Assembly: GCA_002346535.1 (NCBI GenBank)
Contig: DDZZ01000019.1
Span: forward strand, 44,472 to 108,471
From: Opitutales bacterium UBA2995
GTDB taxonomy: Bacteria > Verrucomicrobiota > Verrucomicrobiia > Opitutales > UBA2995
DNA length: 64,000 nt
Direction of reading: 5' to 3'
Part shown: positions 8,698 through 18,260 of the stretch, piece after piece
How the letters are laid out: each line of letters opens with the position of its first letter
How positions within the stretch are numbered: the stretch's first letter is position 1
The notes under the pieces: generated by a model
The model's input: the letters and a program-made list of their open reading frames with translations, nothing else
Database searches by the model: none
Told to the model about the DNA's origin: nothing
Position numbers and translations under genes: made by a program

Positions 8698-8815
8698 AAA
8701 GCATGTTCACAATGATAAGACCAAATTGGATTTCAAAGAATAAAATGGCAGAAAGGATGCTCTGGATTAAAAGTGCAGTATTCGAAGCCCTGGCAAAGTG
8801 TGAATACTCTTACGA

Positions 8816-10078
8816 CTAGTGACTTAAGCTCTGGCTCACTCCAAAAATGGCAGATACAATTCCAAACGCAATCAGGGCCACAAACAAAAAAGCAAAGAGC
8901 AATGCACCCAAAGATATGAATCCAGTCAATGTGGATAAGATCTGGCTAAGCCGCCCCTGGAAAATTCGAGTGACCTCATAAAAACTAGGAACCAAGTTGC
9001 CGGTATTTTCCCCAACCGAAATCAAATCAATCATGATATCCGGCATTAGGCCCATACTTTCTAAAGCTTTGGACACAGCTGTCCCCTCGGTCACCTTTTG
9101 GCGGACCTCTTGGAAAATGACCGCGATGTAACGGTTGGCGATTGTTCGCTCCGTCAGCTTGAACGCTTCCACCGTGGTCACGCCATTTTCCAACAACAGG
9201 CCCAACGTTTGAGTTATCTGCGTGGTTTCGGAATAAATGATGATATTTCTCAATAGGGGTATGCGAAGCAGAAACCGGTCGATGACTAGCGCCCCTCCTC
9301 CAGTCTTGTGCCAACGCCAAAGCACCGTCGTAACAAACAACAATCCGCCAAGAATAAAGGGGCCGAAATAGAGAAGAAAATCCGCAAGTCCGATGAGGAG
9401 CCGAGTGGCCCAGGGAAGTTCTCCGCCCAAGGAATCAAAAAGGCCCTGCATTTTTGGCATCAGGACAAAAAGGAAAACACCCACAACGGCAATTGCTGCA
9501 ACCAGGATGATGCAGGGATACACCATGGACGTAAGTACCCTGTTCCGCATTTCCCGCTGGTTTTCCATGTAAACGATCAACCTGTCCAGAACCACATGGA
9601 GATTGCCGGTCATCTCACCGGCCCCGATTAAATTGATGGATGAGGCGTCAAAAACATTGCCCAGAGCCGCCAAGGATTCGGAAAAGGATTTACCCTCATG
9701 AACATAGCGCAGGAGGCCACGGTTAATCGAATGCTGTGCCGGATCTTTTACCCGACCGCTCAAAATTCGAAGCACTTCGGAGATAGGAAGGCCACTTTTA
9801 TGCAACTCGTGGAAATTCTTTAAGAAAGGTAACACGTGCTTGCGGCCGACTTTGACTTTCTTAGTCGATTTAAATGAGCCCTGCTTGATGGATTTGACCT
9901 CCTTTTTCAGGGGCTTCGTCGCGCCAGCCGTTTGTATGGATCCTGACGCCGAAACTTTAACGGGAGTCAATCCGCGGCTGCGAATTTTTCTGAGGGCTTC
10001 CTTCCGATCGGAAGCTTGCAAACTGCTGCTGACCAATTGGCCGGCCCCATCACGCGCGGAGTAGGCAAAATCAGCCAT
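8816..10078 (-). CDS. gspF: Type II secretion inner-membrane protein GspF
   Basis: GspF is the polytopic platform protein that couples the GspE ATPase to pseudopilus assembly. The 420-residue product has two copies of the T2SSF domain (about residues 85-205 and 285-410), with transmembrane helices near 185-210, 235-255 and 385-412. A basic N-terminal region is likely to face GspE. Conserved elements such as SGLPISEVLRIL, LIGAGEMTGNL and SVGENTGNL are present. It is the last gene of the leftward operon and overlaps gspE by 8 bp. Confidence 0.94.
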   Translation of the reverse strand: MADFAYSARDGAGQLVSSSLQASDRKEALRKIRSRGLTPVKVSASGSIQTAGATKPLKKEVKSIKQGSFKSTKKVKVGRKHVLPFLKNFHELHKSGLPISEVLRILSGRVKDPAQHSINRGLLRYVHEGKSFSESLAALGNVFDASSINLIGAGEMTGNLHVVLDRLIVYMENQREMRNRVLTSMVYPCIILVAAIAVVGVFLFVLMPKMQGLFDSLGGELPWATRLLIGLADFLLYFGPFILGGLLFVTTVLWRWHKTGGGALVIDRFLLRIPLLRNIIIYSETTQITQTLGLLLENGVTTVEAFKLTERTIANRYIAVIFQEVRQKVTEGTAVSKALESMGLMPDIMIDLISVGENTGNLVPSFYEVTRIFQGRLSQILSTLTGFISLGALLFAFLFVALIAFGIVSAIFGVSQSLSH

Positions 10079-11774
10079 CTAAAGGAAGGGCTTCGGCGTC
10101 TTCCGCGGAAGAATCCATTTCGATCACCCGGAAAACTTCTTCAAGGGAGGTAATACCTTCTTTTACCAATATCCAGCCGGACTCCTCGAGCGGACGCATA
10201 CCGTGTTCCAATGCCTTCTTACGAACGCCTCTGGAAGATACGCGCTCCACAATCAAATCGTGTAAATGGTCATCTACGCGCAAAATTTCGTAAATGCCAA
10301 TTCGACCTGAATATCCAGTATTGCGACACTGGCTGCAACCAGCAGGGCGCTTAAGCGTGGTAACGCCGGCTCCTTTAGCAGGATCCAGTCTTAAACTCTG
10401 GAGCGTTTCCACCATTTCTTCATGCGGGAATGGATAGGATTCAGCACAAGCCGTACATAATCGCCTTACTAGTCGTTGGGCGATGACCATTTCAATTGCG
10501 GAAGCAATCAGGAAGGGCTCGATTCCCATATCAATCAGTCGGGTCAGAGCGCCGGGTGCATCATTCGTGTGCAAGGTGCTAAAGACCAGGTGACCGGTCA
10601 GCGATGCCTGAATGCCAATCTCAGCAGTTTCGGCATCCCGCATCTCCCCTACCATGATGATGTCGGGGTCCTGCCGCAGCACATGACGTAAAGCTTGGGA
10701 AAAACCAAATTCGATTTCATTGTTCACCTGAATCTGGTTTACACCTTCGACCTCGTATTCCACGGGATCCTCGATAGTAATGACCCGCTTATCGGAGGAA
10801 TTCACCTCGCGAATAAAGGCGTTGAGTGAAGTAGACTTTCCGGCGCCGGTTGGGCCGGTAACCAAAACAATACCATGGGGTAATCCGAGAACTTCATCGA
10901 TTGTTCCACGGTCTTCCTCGGGCAATCCAAGCTGGACGAAACTGAGCGGTTTGGACTTCTTGTTGAGCAGCCGAAGACTGACACTTTCTCCGTACAAAGT
11001 AGGGACAGTTGATAGACGAATGTCGATTTCACTGTCGGCAGCCTTATAATTAATCCTCCCATCCTGTGGACGTCTACGCTCTGAAATGTTCAGCTTTGCC
11101 ATGATCTTCATACGAGAAATCACGGCATCTTGATAACGTCTAAGGTTATCCGGAACGGGAATCGAAACCAACCCACCGTCAACACGATAGCGAATACGTA
11201 GTTCTTCTGCCTGGGGTTCGATATGGATGTCAGTTGCCTTGTCCTCGGTCGCCTGGTGGATGATTTCATTCACAAAGCGGATAATCGCGGCATCCTGGTC
11301 TTCTTCATCCAAATTAATCAAAGATTCTTCGAGCTCTTCCTCCTCATCCTGAAAGCTCTCGGATCCAACACCAAAAAATTCGGTGACGAACCGATTTACC
11401 GATTCAGGATGTACCAGTTTCCAGGATACAGATTTTCCAGTCGTGGCGAAAATCCAGTCATCCATCAGCCCATCGGGTGGCCAAACCGTCCCCAGCAATA
11501 ATCCGTTATCGTCACCGGATAGTGGGAGGCAATGATAAGCATGTACAAAACGGGAAGGCATTTCGCGGACCAATTCCGGGTCGAATTCCGGATTTGCTTC
11601 AATCTCGATGGAGGCAACTTTGGCCACTTGGCCAAGGAGTTGCTCAACGGACCGACCCGAGTAATCGGACAACAATTTCAACCGTTCCTTTGGATGCGAT
11701 TCCTGCACCTCAAATTGCTCTTCCTCAGAAAGAGATTCCAGCAAAGGAATCTTCTCAAAAATTGCGGATACCAT
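10071..11774 (-). CDS. gspE: Type II secretion ATPase GspE
   Basis: GspE is the cytoplasmic hexameric ATPase that powers type II secretion. The 567-residue product has an N-terminal GspE/MshEN domain, a central linker and a RecA-like domain. Walker A is GPTGAGKST (about residues 304-312) and the Asp box is RVITIEDPVEYEV. Walker B is DPDIIMVGEMRD and the His box is TGHLVFSTLHTNDA. The zinc-finger cysteines are intact (CTAC and CSQC), followed by GYSGRIGIYE. It overlaps gspF and lies 27 bp after the small C-like gene. All catalytic motifs look functional, in contrast to the relic at 7063-7433. Confidence 0.96.
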   Translation of the reverse strand: MVSAIFEKIPLLESLSEEEQFEVQESHPKERLKLLSDYSGRSVEQLLGQVAKVASIEIEANPEFDPELVREMPSRFVHAYHCLPLSGDDNGLLLGTVWPPDGLMDDWIFATTGKSVSWKLVHPESVNRFVTEFFGVGSESFQDEEEELEESLINLDEEDQDAAIIRFVNEIIHQATEDKATDIHIEPQAEELRIRYRVDGGLVSIPVPDNLRRYQDAVISRMKIMAKLNISERRRPQDGRINYKAADSEIDIRLSTVPTLYGESVSLRLLNKKSKPLSFVQLGLPEEDRGTIDEVLGLPHGIVLVTGPTGAGKSTSLNAFIREVNSSDKRVITIEDPVEYEVEGVNQIQVNNEIEFGFSQALRHVLRQDPDIIMVGEMRDAETAEIGIQASLTGHLVFSTLHTNDAPGALTRLIDMGIEPFLIASAIEMVIAQRLVRRLCTACAESYPFPHEEMVETLQSLRLDPAKGAGVTTLKRPAGCSQCRNTGYSGRIGIYEILRVDDHLHDLIVERVSSRGVRKKALEHGMRPLEESGWILVKEGITSLEEVFRVIEMDSSAEDAEALPLDG

Positions 11775-11801
11775 TTTTCAAACTCCTTGACTAACAGGCA
11801 C

Positions 11802-12410
11802 CTATTTTTTTGGAGCAGATTGGCTCTGATTACTTCCATCAGTCTGCTGGGACTTCTCTCGCAATCTTTCGGCCAGTTCAGCTCTACGTTGCTTGAGAGT
11901 CTCGAGATTTCTGCGTGTAGGCCTTTGTATAGCCTGCGGGGCTCTTGTTAAGGATCTGGTAGAACGAACAGCTGGTGTTCCCGGTGCCTGAGGGGTGGGC
12001 CGTGAGGTGGTCATGGCGGCGGCGGTCCGGATCGGCGATGACTTTGCATAGTCATTGACCTGCAACTGACGTGAAAGGTTTTCGGACTCGGAAAAAATAA
12101 TCACGGAATTCGAATTGGCATCATAACTCCTGATAAGTATCCCGTCTTCCTCTATACCCTCGGATATCCATTTACTTTCCCGGGTATCCGGATTGTAAAC
12201 GCTGAAAATGAACTCCCCGTCAATGGAGGTAATTCCGCGCAACTGGAGCCTTGCCAATTTAGTATTCTTGTTTTCCTCGGTAGAGGTTCCGCCCGATTGG
12301 GCGATGTTGGGCGGAAGAAAGGGAGATTGGTCAATTAAGGAAATACCGGTCTGTGCAATCATGAAATTACAAGCTAACAAGAATGAAATGATCACCGAGA
12401 TGTACCTCAT
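11802..12410 (-). CDS. Periplasmic T2SS-linked protein, possible GspC-like (HR domain) component
   Basis: The 202-residue product has an N-terminal signal-type helix (residues 3-19). A compact beta-rich segment (about 50-115) starts LARLQLRGITSIDGEFIFSVYN and contains an ILIRSYDANSNSVIIFSE strand pair. A long Pro/Arg/Gln-rich, probably disordered tail makes up the rest. Its start overlaps the gspD stop by 4 bp. In type II systems a short homology-region domain of GspC touches the secretin. The order D-(this)-E and the beta segment fit such a part, but there is no PDZ domain and the match is not strong. It is certainly part of the operon; the function is inferred from position. Confidence 0.6.
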   Translation of the reverse strand: MRYISVIISFLLACNFMIAQTGISLIDQSPFLPPNIAQSGGTSTEENKNTKLARLQLRGITSIDGEFIFSVYNPDTRESKWISEGIEEDGILIRSYDANSNSVIIFSESENLSRQLQVNDYAKSSPIRTAAAMTTSRPTPQAPGTPAVRSTRSLTRAPQAIQRPTRRNLETLKQRRAELAERLREKSQQTDGSNQSQSAPKK

Positions 12411-14470
12411 TTGTTAAACCCTTTCCTTTTGCTTCGATTCGATGGCTCCCGCTCGCGTTTGTCTTCCGTAAGTTGAATGTCTCCACTGAATGCTTTGTTC
12501 ACTAACTGACTATCCTGGAATCTTGCCGCACTTTCAAGTGCATCCTGGTGGGCCTCAGCCGAAGTTTTAAGGATTTTTGGCCGAATAAAGAAGATAAGTT
12601 CCTGCTGGCGATAGGTTTCCGAACTTGGCCGGAAAAGGAGATTGATGATCGGAATTTCACCCAAGATCCCAACCGTTTTTTTGCTTTTGTCATTAAATGC
12701 TTCCTGGAAACCGGCGAGAGTAATCAATTCTCCGTCAGAGACCGTGACAAAGGAGGTTGCTTGCCGCCGAGTAATAATGGGTTGCTCGTTTCCATCGATT
12801 TCTACCGATCCTCCCAGATTATCCACCGTCTGATCAATTTGCATTTGAATGGATCCATCGGAACCGATGAGCGGAGTAACAGTCAGGTCAATCCCGATAT
12901 CGCGGTATTGAACCGTACTACGAACAGAGCCCATTCCGGAGAAATCCGATTGAGATCCGGTAACAACAGGCCTGGATTCTCCGACGATGATGTTAGCTTC
13001 CTGGTTGTGAGTGGTCACAATGGTCGGCACATTGATGAGTCGGATATTGTTATTGGTCTTAGCAACCTGGAAAACGATATCCATGGATAGATTCTCAGGG
13101 AAAATACCTGGATTTTCGCCAAAGGGTTCCAGGTTGACCCGATTGCTTTGCAGTCCCCTAAATGAGCTGCCATCCCAATTGCCTGCGTAATCGAACCCAA
13201 ATGCTTCGATGCCGGAACCGTCACTGGTGTTTAAACTCACCTCGGCAATTACGACGTCAATTCGTACTTGCGGAAGTAATACATCAATTTTTTCAATGAG
13301 TTGTTTGGCCTGCTCAATATCCCTTTGGGTTCCAGTTACGATGAGGGCATTGCTCCGTTCATCAGCCACAATTGTGAGCTGTTCACTAAATTGTAGGCCG
13401 ATCCCGTCTTCCGCTCCAACCTGATTCGATCCGCGTACCGTAACCGTTGGCGTTGGTCCAGCCGGCTGTTGTGCCTGACTAGGCTGGCTTTCCCGTGGTC
13501 GTTGCCCCGTGCGAGGTGATGTCCCGGTTGCACTGGGATCTGCCTGACCGGAAACAATTTCATTCAAGATTCCGGCAATTTCAACCGCATCTCCATGGCG
13601 CAGAGGAATGGCTTCATTGAAAATGGAAAGTGCTTCATTCTTGTCGATTTCCTTAATAAACTGCTCGATGATGGACAGGTTGCTCGGATGGGTAACGACG
13701 ATTACCTGGTTGGTCCGGTCATCAGCACGAATCGTTGAATTGGAATTCAGGTATTTCCCGTATCCAGCCTGAATGATGCTATCGACCTGCGCTACGATCT
13801 CCGAAGCCAGCGCATGCTGAATCGAATAAAATTTAACAAGCACATTGGGATTAGAGGGCTGGTCGATCTCTTCTAGGATCGTGGAGATCCGCTTGAGGTT
13901 CACCATACTATCCGTGATCAGAATCGCGTTCGCCTTTTCATATAAAAATATCTGCCCCGTTCCGGGCGTGAGAAAAGGCTGAAGCAAAGGTTGAATTTCC
14001 GCCGTAGTAAGGTGATTCAGGACAAAAAATCTGGTGAAAATCCCTTCGGTTTCACTGCGAGAGGAAAAATTCTCCTCTAAAAAATCCGGAGTTCTTCCAG
14101 TCACATTTGAGGAAGGCACAACCTTTAAAAATAAATCCCCCTGTGGGATAACGGCGATCCCGTTCAAAGCCAGTAAACTCTCCAAGGCAATGATACGTTC
14201 TTGAACGGTCAGGGGTTTCTGACTCGTAAAATTAAATAGCGGTGCCGGCAATCCTTGGGGCCGGATCACAGAACGCCCTGTCAATTTTTCCAGAAGGGCC
14301 AATACTGAATCAACGGAATCTCCCCGCATAATGAGTGGCGCTTGAGAATTATTGTCCTGAGCGTGAACGGGTATGGATATACAGAGTCCAAGAAATGCAA
14401 CCAGTATCCAATAATTGCGACATCGGCGAAGCACTCTTTCAGATGGTTTAAATCTCGCTATAAAATACAT
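12407..14470 (-). CDS. gspD: Type II secretion outer-membrane secretin GspD
   Basis: GspD forms the outer-membrane channel through which folded proteins leave. The 687-residue product has a signal sequence (about residues 17-38), an N0 domain, N1-N3 repeats (about 125-400, with a Gln/Pro/Thr-rich insert at about 315-345) and a C-terminal secretin domain (about 420-640). The latter has the typical VPTIVTTHNQEANIIVGESRPVV and the GELITLAGFQE strand. A tail of about 45 residues is Ser/Arg/Lys-rich. It sits 134 bp after the gspM-like gene and overlaps the following gene by 4 bp. A separate secretin relic lies at 52806-53551. Confidence 0.95.
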   Translation of the reverse strand: MYFIARFKPSERVLRRCRNYWILVAFLGLCISIPVHAQDNNSQAPLIMRGDSVDSVLALLEKLTGRSVIRPQGLPAPLFNFTSQKPLTVQERIIALESLLALNGIAVIPQGDLFLKVVPSSNVTGRTPDFLEENFSSRSETEGIFTRFFVLNHLTTAEIQPLLQPFLTPGTGQIFLYEKANAILITDSMVNLKRISTILEEIDQPSNPNVLVKFYSIQHALASEIVAQVDSIIQAGYGKYLNSNSTIRADDRTNQVIVVTHPSNLSIIEQFIKEIDKNEALSIFNEAIPLRHGDAVEIAGILNEIVSGQADPSATGTSPRTGQRPRESQPSQAQQPAGPTPTVTVRGSNQVGAEDGIGLQFSEQLTIVADERSNALIVTGTQRDIEQAKQLIEKIDVLLPQVRIDVVIAEVSLNTSDGSGIEAFGFDYAGNWDGSSFRGLQSNRVNLEPFGENPGIFPENLSMDIVFQVAKTNNNIRLINVPTIVTTHNQEANIIVGESRPVVTGSQSDFSGMGSVRSTVQYRDIGIDLTVTPLIGSDGSIQMQIDQTVDNLGGSVEIDGNEQPIITRRQATSFVTVSDGELITLAGFQEAFNDKSKKTVGILGEIPIINLLFRPSSETYRQQELIFFIRPKILKTSAEAHQDALESAARFQDSQLVNKAFSGDIQLTEDKREREPSNRSKRKGFNK

Positions 14471-14604
14471 CGTGGTAATATTTCAATAGGCAGCGCTGAA
14501 CAGCGTCTGAAATCTAGTTGGTGTCTATTATTGGATCTTCTAAACGAATGATGAGTTCCGACAACAGCAATTTTATAACAATCCTTTAACGATAAAGAGT
14601 CATT

Positions 14605-15141
14605 TCAGGATGCATTCATTTCAATGGAGGATATATAAAATTGGATATCCAGTAAGGTTTGATTGGAGCGGTCGGCCGTGACCTGAACGCGTTCCACGGT
14701 TACATAAGGAACAAGGGTTTTCAAGCTATCCGATAATTTCAGGACAGATTCCATCTCAGCTTTATTAATGGTCAACCTAAGTGTATGAAACGTAAATAAA
14801 GTTCCTTCCTCGGACTGCGGACTGTTGATTGAGTACCTTAAGCCCAGCGGATCGATTAACTGCGAAACGCGACCAACCAACTCGGTACTGGAGAGGGTTT
14901 TGGAAGCATCCAGTTCGGAGGACCGTTCCAGCAATTGAACCGTCACATAATCTTCCTGAGCCAGAATATCTTGATGAGCCTTAATGGTGTCTCTGGTCAA
15001 ACTGAGAACCTTGAATCCATCTGTGCAACGGGTACCCGAATACAATAACCAAACAAGCGCAATTCCACCGATAAACAGAAGAAGCAAGAACTTTTCTCTA
15101 GTTGAGGTTTTATTATACAGCCTGCGAATATCGGAGATCAT
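14605..15141 (-). CDS. GspM-like type II secretion protein
   Basis: The 178-residue product has a short cytoplasmic start, one transmembrane helix (about residues 18-36), a coiled region and a C-terminal ferredoxin-like domain (about 100-175). This is the architecture of GspM/PilO proteins, which pair with GspL/PilN on the inner-membrane platform. Primary-sequence similarity to characterised GspM proteins is low, so the name rests on topology and position. The start overlaps the gspL-like gene by 4 bp, and gspD follows. The usual order L-M is kept. Confidence 0.7.
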   Translation of the reverse strand: MISDIRRLYNKTSTREKFLLLLFIGGIALVWLLYSGTRCTDGFKVLSLTRDTIKAHQDILAQEDYVTVQLLERSSELDASKTLSSTELVGRVSQLIDPLGLRYSINSPQSEEGTLFTFHTLRLTINKAEMESVLKLSDSLKTLVPYVTVERVQVTADRSNQTLLDIQFYISSIEMNAS

Positions 15142-16376
15142 AACTCGGCGAAAAATGTTTGTGGATCCAACGCCTCGTCTTTGAATTCGATGCGCAGGCG
15201 AAAGGTGGTGCGGTTATTCTGAACCCGGTTATTCGATATGGTCACAGAATTAAGCATGCCCGATTGTTTGAGTTCCTCCTGGAATTGGTTAACGACCGTC
15301 GGATTTACGCCAATTGCGTCGACTTGGAGGGCATTACCGCCTTCTGCAGTAAATCGGGTGAAATGAATCGCTTCGGGGTCACGGAATTGGTTAATCCAGT
15401 CCAGCATTTCAAAAGGTAGCAATTGATTGGTTATCACCTGATTGATCTTGGCGAGAATGTTTGCTTTTTCCTCCACCTTCTGTGACTTTGGAGCAAGATC
15501 GGTAACGAACATTGCCTCGGACTCGTTTAGCTTTTTCAAGCCGATCAATCCAATCTCCAAAAAGGCCAGGATAAAGAACAACAAGATTACAATTACAGAG
15601 ACCCGCCAGTAAAAGAGCGTCCATCCATGCCTTTTGACCAGTTGGTCCTTGTCCTCAGACTTTCGAATATCCAACGCCCACAAGACGCTGGTAGCCGGAA
15701 CAGAAATCACCCAAGGGGAGCCTGTTCTATCACCATAAGGTATCAGCTCAATCGCGGGTTTGGATTTGGATTCCTCGTAGTCCCAATTCCGCGCATAAAT
15801 CTGGTCACTGACCGCCACTTCAGCAAAATTTTCAACAGGATTACAGAGGGTCGCTTCGGAAAGTCTATTCACGTGCTCACGAATCCGGCTGGTTATTTGC
15901 TGCTTGGCATCAGCGAGGTCTTCTTTGTTGAAATCTATCTCCAAAGTTTTACCTACAACAGTCTGGGGAATCGTATCATTAGCAGGAAGCAGGATTCCGG
16001 TAAGCGTTAGTTCATGCTGTAAAAATATCAGAGTTGGGCACTCAAATTTTAGGCCAAAGGTTTGTACAAAATCGGGAAACACGAAATCGGATACTTCCGA
16101 ATCAACCATGGAAGCTCTCAGCTTTTGGTCGTAGGCGGCGTAAATGAAAAGACGGCGAGTTTCCTCATTAAAATAATAACCCCAAAAGAGTTGTTCGAGA
16201 TTGAAGGGTGAAATTTCTTCCGCACTAAGTTCGGCAAATTCCTCGATCTCTCTTCCTTTCAGTTCCTCAGGGACCGAGAAGGCTCGCGATACAAACCAAT
16301 TTCCAGGAACCAGGGCTGGTTCGATGGATTCCTCGGCACCCGAGAGTTGCTGGATCCACTGCGGGAGTTTTGGCAT
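15138..16376 (-). CDS. GspL-like type II secretion platform protein
   Basis: The 412-residue product has a cytoplasmic half (residues 1-255) resembling the actin-like domain of GspL/PilM, with FSVPEELKGREIEEFAELSAEE near the start. A single transmembrane helix follows at about 260-282, then a periplasmic coiled segment and a C-terminal ferredoxin-like domain (about 335-410). GspL anchors the GspE ATPase to the membrane and pairs with GspM, encoded immediately downstream with a 4-bp overlap. The ATG at 16376 is preferred to a TTG just upstream. The family assignment rests on architecture plus operon position. Confidence 0.78.
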   Translation of the reverse strand: MPKLPQWIQQLSGAEESIEPALVPGNWFVSRAFSVPEELKGREIEEFAELSAEEISPFNLEQLFWGYYFNEETRRLFIYAAYDQKLRASMVDSEVSDFVFPDFVQTFGLKFECPTLIFLQHELTLTGILLPANDTIPQTVVGKTLEIDFNKEDLADAKQQITSRIREHVNRLSEATLCNPVENFAEVAVSDQIYARNWDYEESKSKPAIELIPYGDRTGSPWVISVPATSVLWALDIRKSEDKDQLVKRHGWTLFYWRVSVIVILLFFILAFLEIGLIGLKKLNESEAMFVTDLAPKSQKVEEKANILAKINQVITNQLLPFEMLDWINQFRDPEAIHFTRFTAEGGNALQVDAIGVNPTVVNQFQEELKQSGMLNSVTISNNRVQNNRTTFRLRIEFKDEALDPQTFFAEL

Positions 16377-16431
16377 CAATTTTGGTTAAAGCGAGTAGGT
16401 TAAAGGGATTTGTAGAAGGTTAAAGTACAAT

Positions 16432-17601
16432 TTAATTCTCAAAAATTTCAACAACAGCAAAAGGGAAATTCAGGTTTCCAATTTCTGTAGACCGCTCGGA
16501 CTCATCGGCAACTGAAAACACCTGTTCCTCTCTCCTGAAACGGTCAAATCCGGTATAAAGGTTACCTGGCAATCCCCCTCCTAGGGAAACCAGGGCATTT
16601 AGCTCAAAAGCACTCAGACCCCGCCTCGCGGTTATGATGATGCGTAACCAACGAATATCATTACCTATTGTCACCCCTGGAATAGCTGAGCCAATGGACG
16701 GAGGCACCTGGCCTGAATCGGCAAAATAACGATCATCTTCGGTGCCTCGTTGCCCATCTTCACCAGAGAGGTACTCCCAGAAGGGAAGCTGCTCAAAGGT
16801 CATGCCCTCCTCACCCATGGTAAACAGGATCGGATCAGCCGTGTTTATATTCACATTGCCGTCATTGACTGCGCTGAATAGGGACTCGAAGGAGTAATAT
16901 AGCTGATTGGGACGGCCATAAATATCGAAAAATTCTTCCTGAAACCCTCCTACAAGGCCGAGCTCTCGCATAGAGTTCAAAGGCTGGTTAGGGGGCGAGT
17001 AGGGAATAGGAGCATCGAGGTAATAATCATCCTCGGCGCCATCTGGCCGAACCAGGTCATCCTCATCGACCCAGTCCTGAAATTTGTCCACCAACGCAGT
17101 TGCCGTGTAGTCGTCAAATCCCAGGTAGGTTAATATCATGGAAAATGTAACGTCATTGTCGTAGAGGGTGGAAAAAGGCAATTTACCAGTCTCGTCCAAA
17201 TATCGCACGGATACTTCGGCATCCGGAAAGCTGATGCCAGCGGTTCCCAGAGGATCAAACCAGCCCTGGGTTGGAGCATATAATGCACCATCGAAATCAG
17301 AATACTCCGCCAGGACTGCCAAGGTTACCTCAAGGCTGGAATAGGCCACACGGCGAAGATCGTTTTCCGAATTCTTCATCGTATTCATTTGAATATGAGG
17401 AAGGATTTGGTCGAGGAACAGCATGAGCAGCATGCTGAGCAAAAAAATCATTCCCATGACGAAGATAATGATGCTTCCGCGCCGGGAAAGTTTTCTGTCC
17501 CTGAAACAAGTCATACCAAAACTGCGATTGTACCTAAGATCTGCCTTGGATCTCATAGGCTCCTCCAGCTGATTGACTGAACCATTTTTTAAGAGCTTCA
17601 T
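16432..17601 (-). CDS. gspK: Type II secretion minor pseudopilin GspK
   Basis: GspK caps the pseudopilus tip with GspI and GspJ. The 389-residue product carries a prepilin-like segment after about 40 residues: basic KLSRRGS and then a hydrophobic helix IIIFVMGMIFLLSMLLM. As usual for GspK, the Glu-5 of other pilins is missing. A large inserted globular domain follows, with a helix-hairpin-helix segment (GFDDYTATALVDKFQDWVD, about residues 175-193). The start overlaps the gspJ stop by one base. The leader of about 40 residues is longer than usual; an internal start at MRSKADL or MTCFRDR is possible. Confidence 0.88.
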   Translation of the reverse strand: MKLLKNGSVNQLEEPMRSKADLRYNRSFGMTCFRDRKLSRRGSIIIFVMGMIFLLSMLLMLFLDQILPHIQMNTMKNSENDLRRVAYSSLEVTLAVLAEYSDFDGALYAPTQGWFDPLGTAGISFPDAEVSVRYLDETGKLPFSTLYDNDVTFSMILTYLGFDDYTATALVDKFQDWVDEDDLVRPDGAEDDYYLDAPIPYSPPNQPLNSMRELGLVGGFQEEFFDIYGRPNQLYYSFESLFSAVNDGNVNINTADPILFTMGEEGMTFEQLPFWEYLSGEDGQRGTEDDRYFADSGQVPPSIGSAIPGVTIGNDIRWLRIIITARRGLSAFELNALVSLGGGLPGNLYTGFDRFRREEQVFSVADESERSTEIGNLNFPFAVVEIFEN

Positions 17602-18260
17602 CAGAAAATCGGCAGGCCGGACCGCGATGTCGGCAAGTTTATCATGTAAGCCAAAGGCTTCTCCTTCTCCTCCTCGGCCTCAAAAGTAATCCGAATTCGA
17701 TTGGGAATATCGTAGGTTCTCGCAGTATTCGTTCGTGGTTCGCTCTCAATTTCCCAATCTTCACGATCAGGATCGTAATAATGATACTCTATCTCAGAGA
17801 CAAAAGCAGAGAGGAGTGTTTGCCTGGGAAGTGTTTCCTCAAATTCCACTTCGAGTCTGGACTGCCAATACAAAACCAGCCCCACATCATCGACTACTTC
17901 TAACTGGTAAATTACGTACGGCAAAGCTTGCGCCTGCCATGGGAGCAACCCGTCGCTTTCCCGAACTTCCCAGGTAAGCAGCGGAGCACCGATCTGGCCG
18001 AATGATCCCGAAGCGTAATCCAAAAATACATAAGCGGTGCCTTCTGCTTCAACCGGAAGGGCTCGGCGGAATCCTCGTTTTAGAAAATCAACAACCTGTC
18101 GGCTGTGAACCTCAAGATTGCGAACTGGGGTGGTTCCACGCCAAATATCTGTCAATCCGACTGCCATGAGCATCACCGCTGTCATGATCGAACCGGCCAG
18201 AATAATGGCAAGCAAGACTTCAAGGAGCGTGAATCCCGAATCTGATCTACGCCTCTTCAT
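17601..18260 (-). CDS. gspJ: Type II secretion minor pseudopilin GspJ
   Basis: GspJ is one of the tip pseudopilins. The 219-residue product has the prepilin signature SG^FTLLEVLLAIILAG at residues 8-23 after a very basic leader (MKRRRSD), with Glu at mature position 5, then a beta-rich globular domain. The ATG at 18260 is chosen because it overlaps the gspI stop as ATGA and gives a normal short leader; the longer frame adds 35 residues that fall inside gspI. The neighbours gspI and gspK overlap on both sides, indicating tight coupling. Confidence 0.9.
   Translation of the reverse strand: MKRRRSDSGFTLLEVLLAIILAGSIMTAVMLMAVGLTDIWRGTTPVRNLEVHSRQVVDFLKRGFRRALPVEAEGTAYVFLDYASGSFGQIGAPLLTWEVRESDGLLPWQAQALPYVIYQLEVVDDVGLVLYWQSRLEVEFEETLPRQTLLSAFVSEIEYHYYDPDREDWEIESEPRTNTARTYDIPNRIRITFEAEEEKEKPLAYMINLPTSRSGLPIF

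Noticed and set aside
8698..8815. Inverted repeat AGTATTC/GAATACT between gspF and the alpha-oxoamine synthase gene as a terminator
   Set aside because: The stem is only 7 bp with a loop of about 18 nt and a poor T-run; too weak to call.
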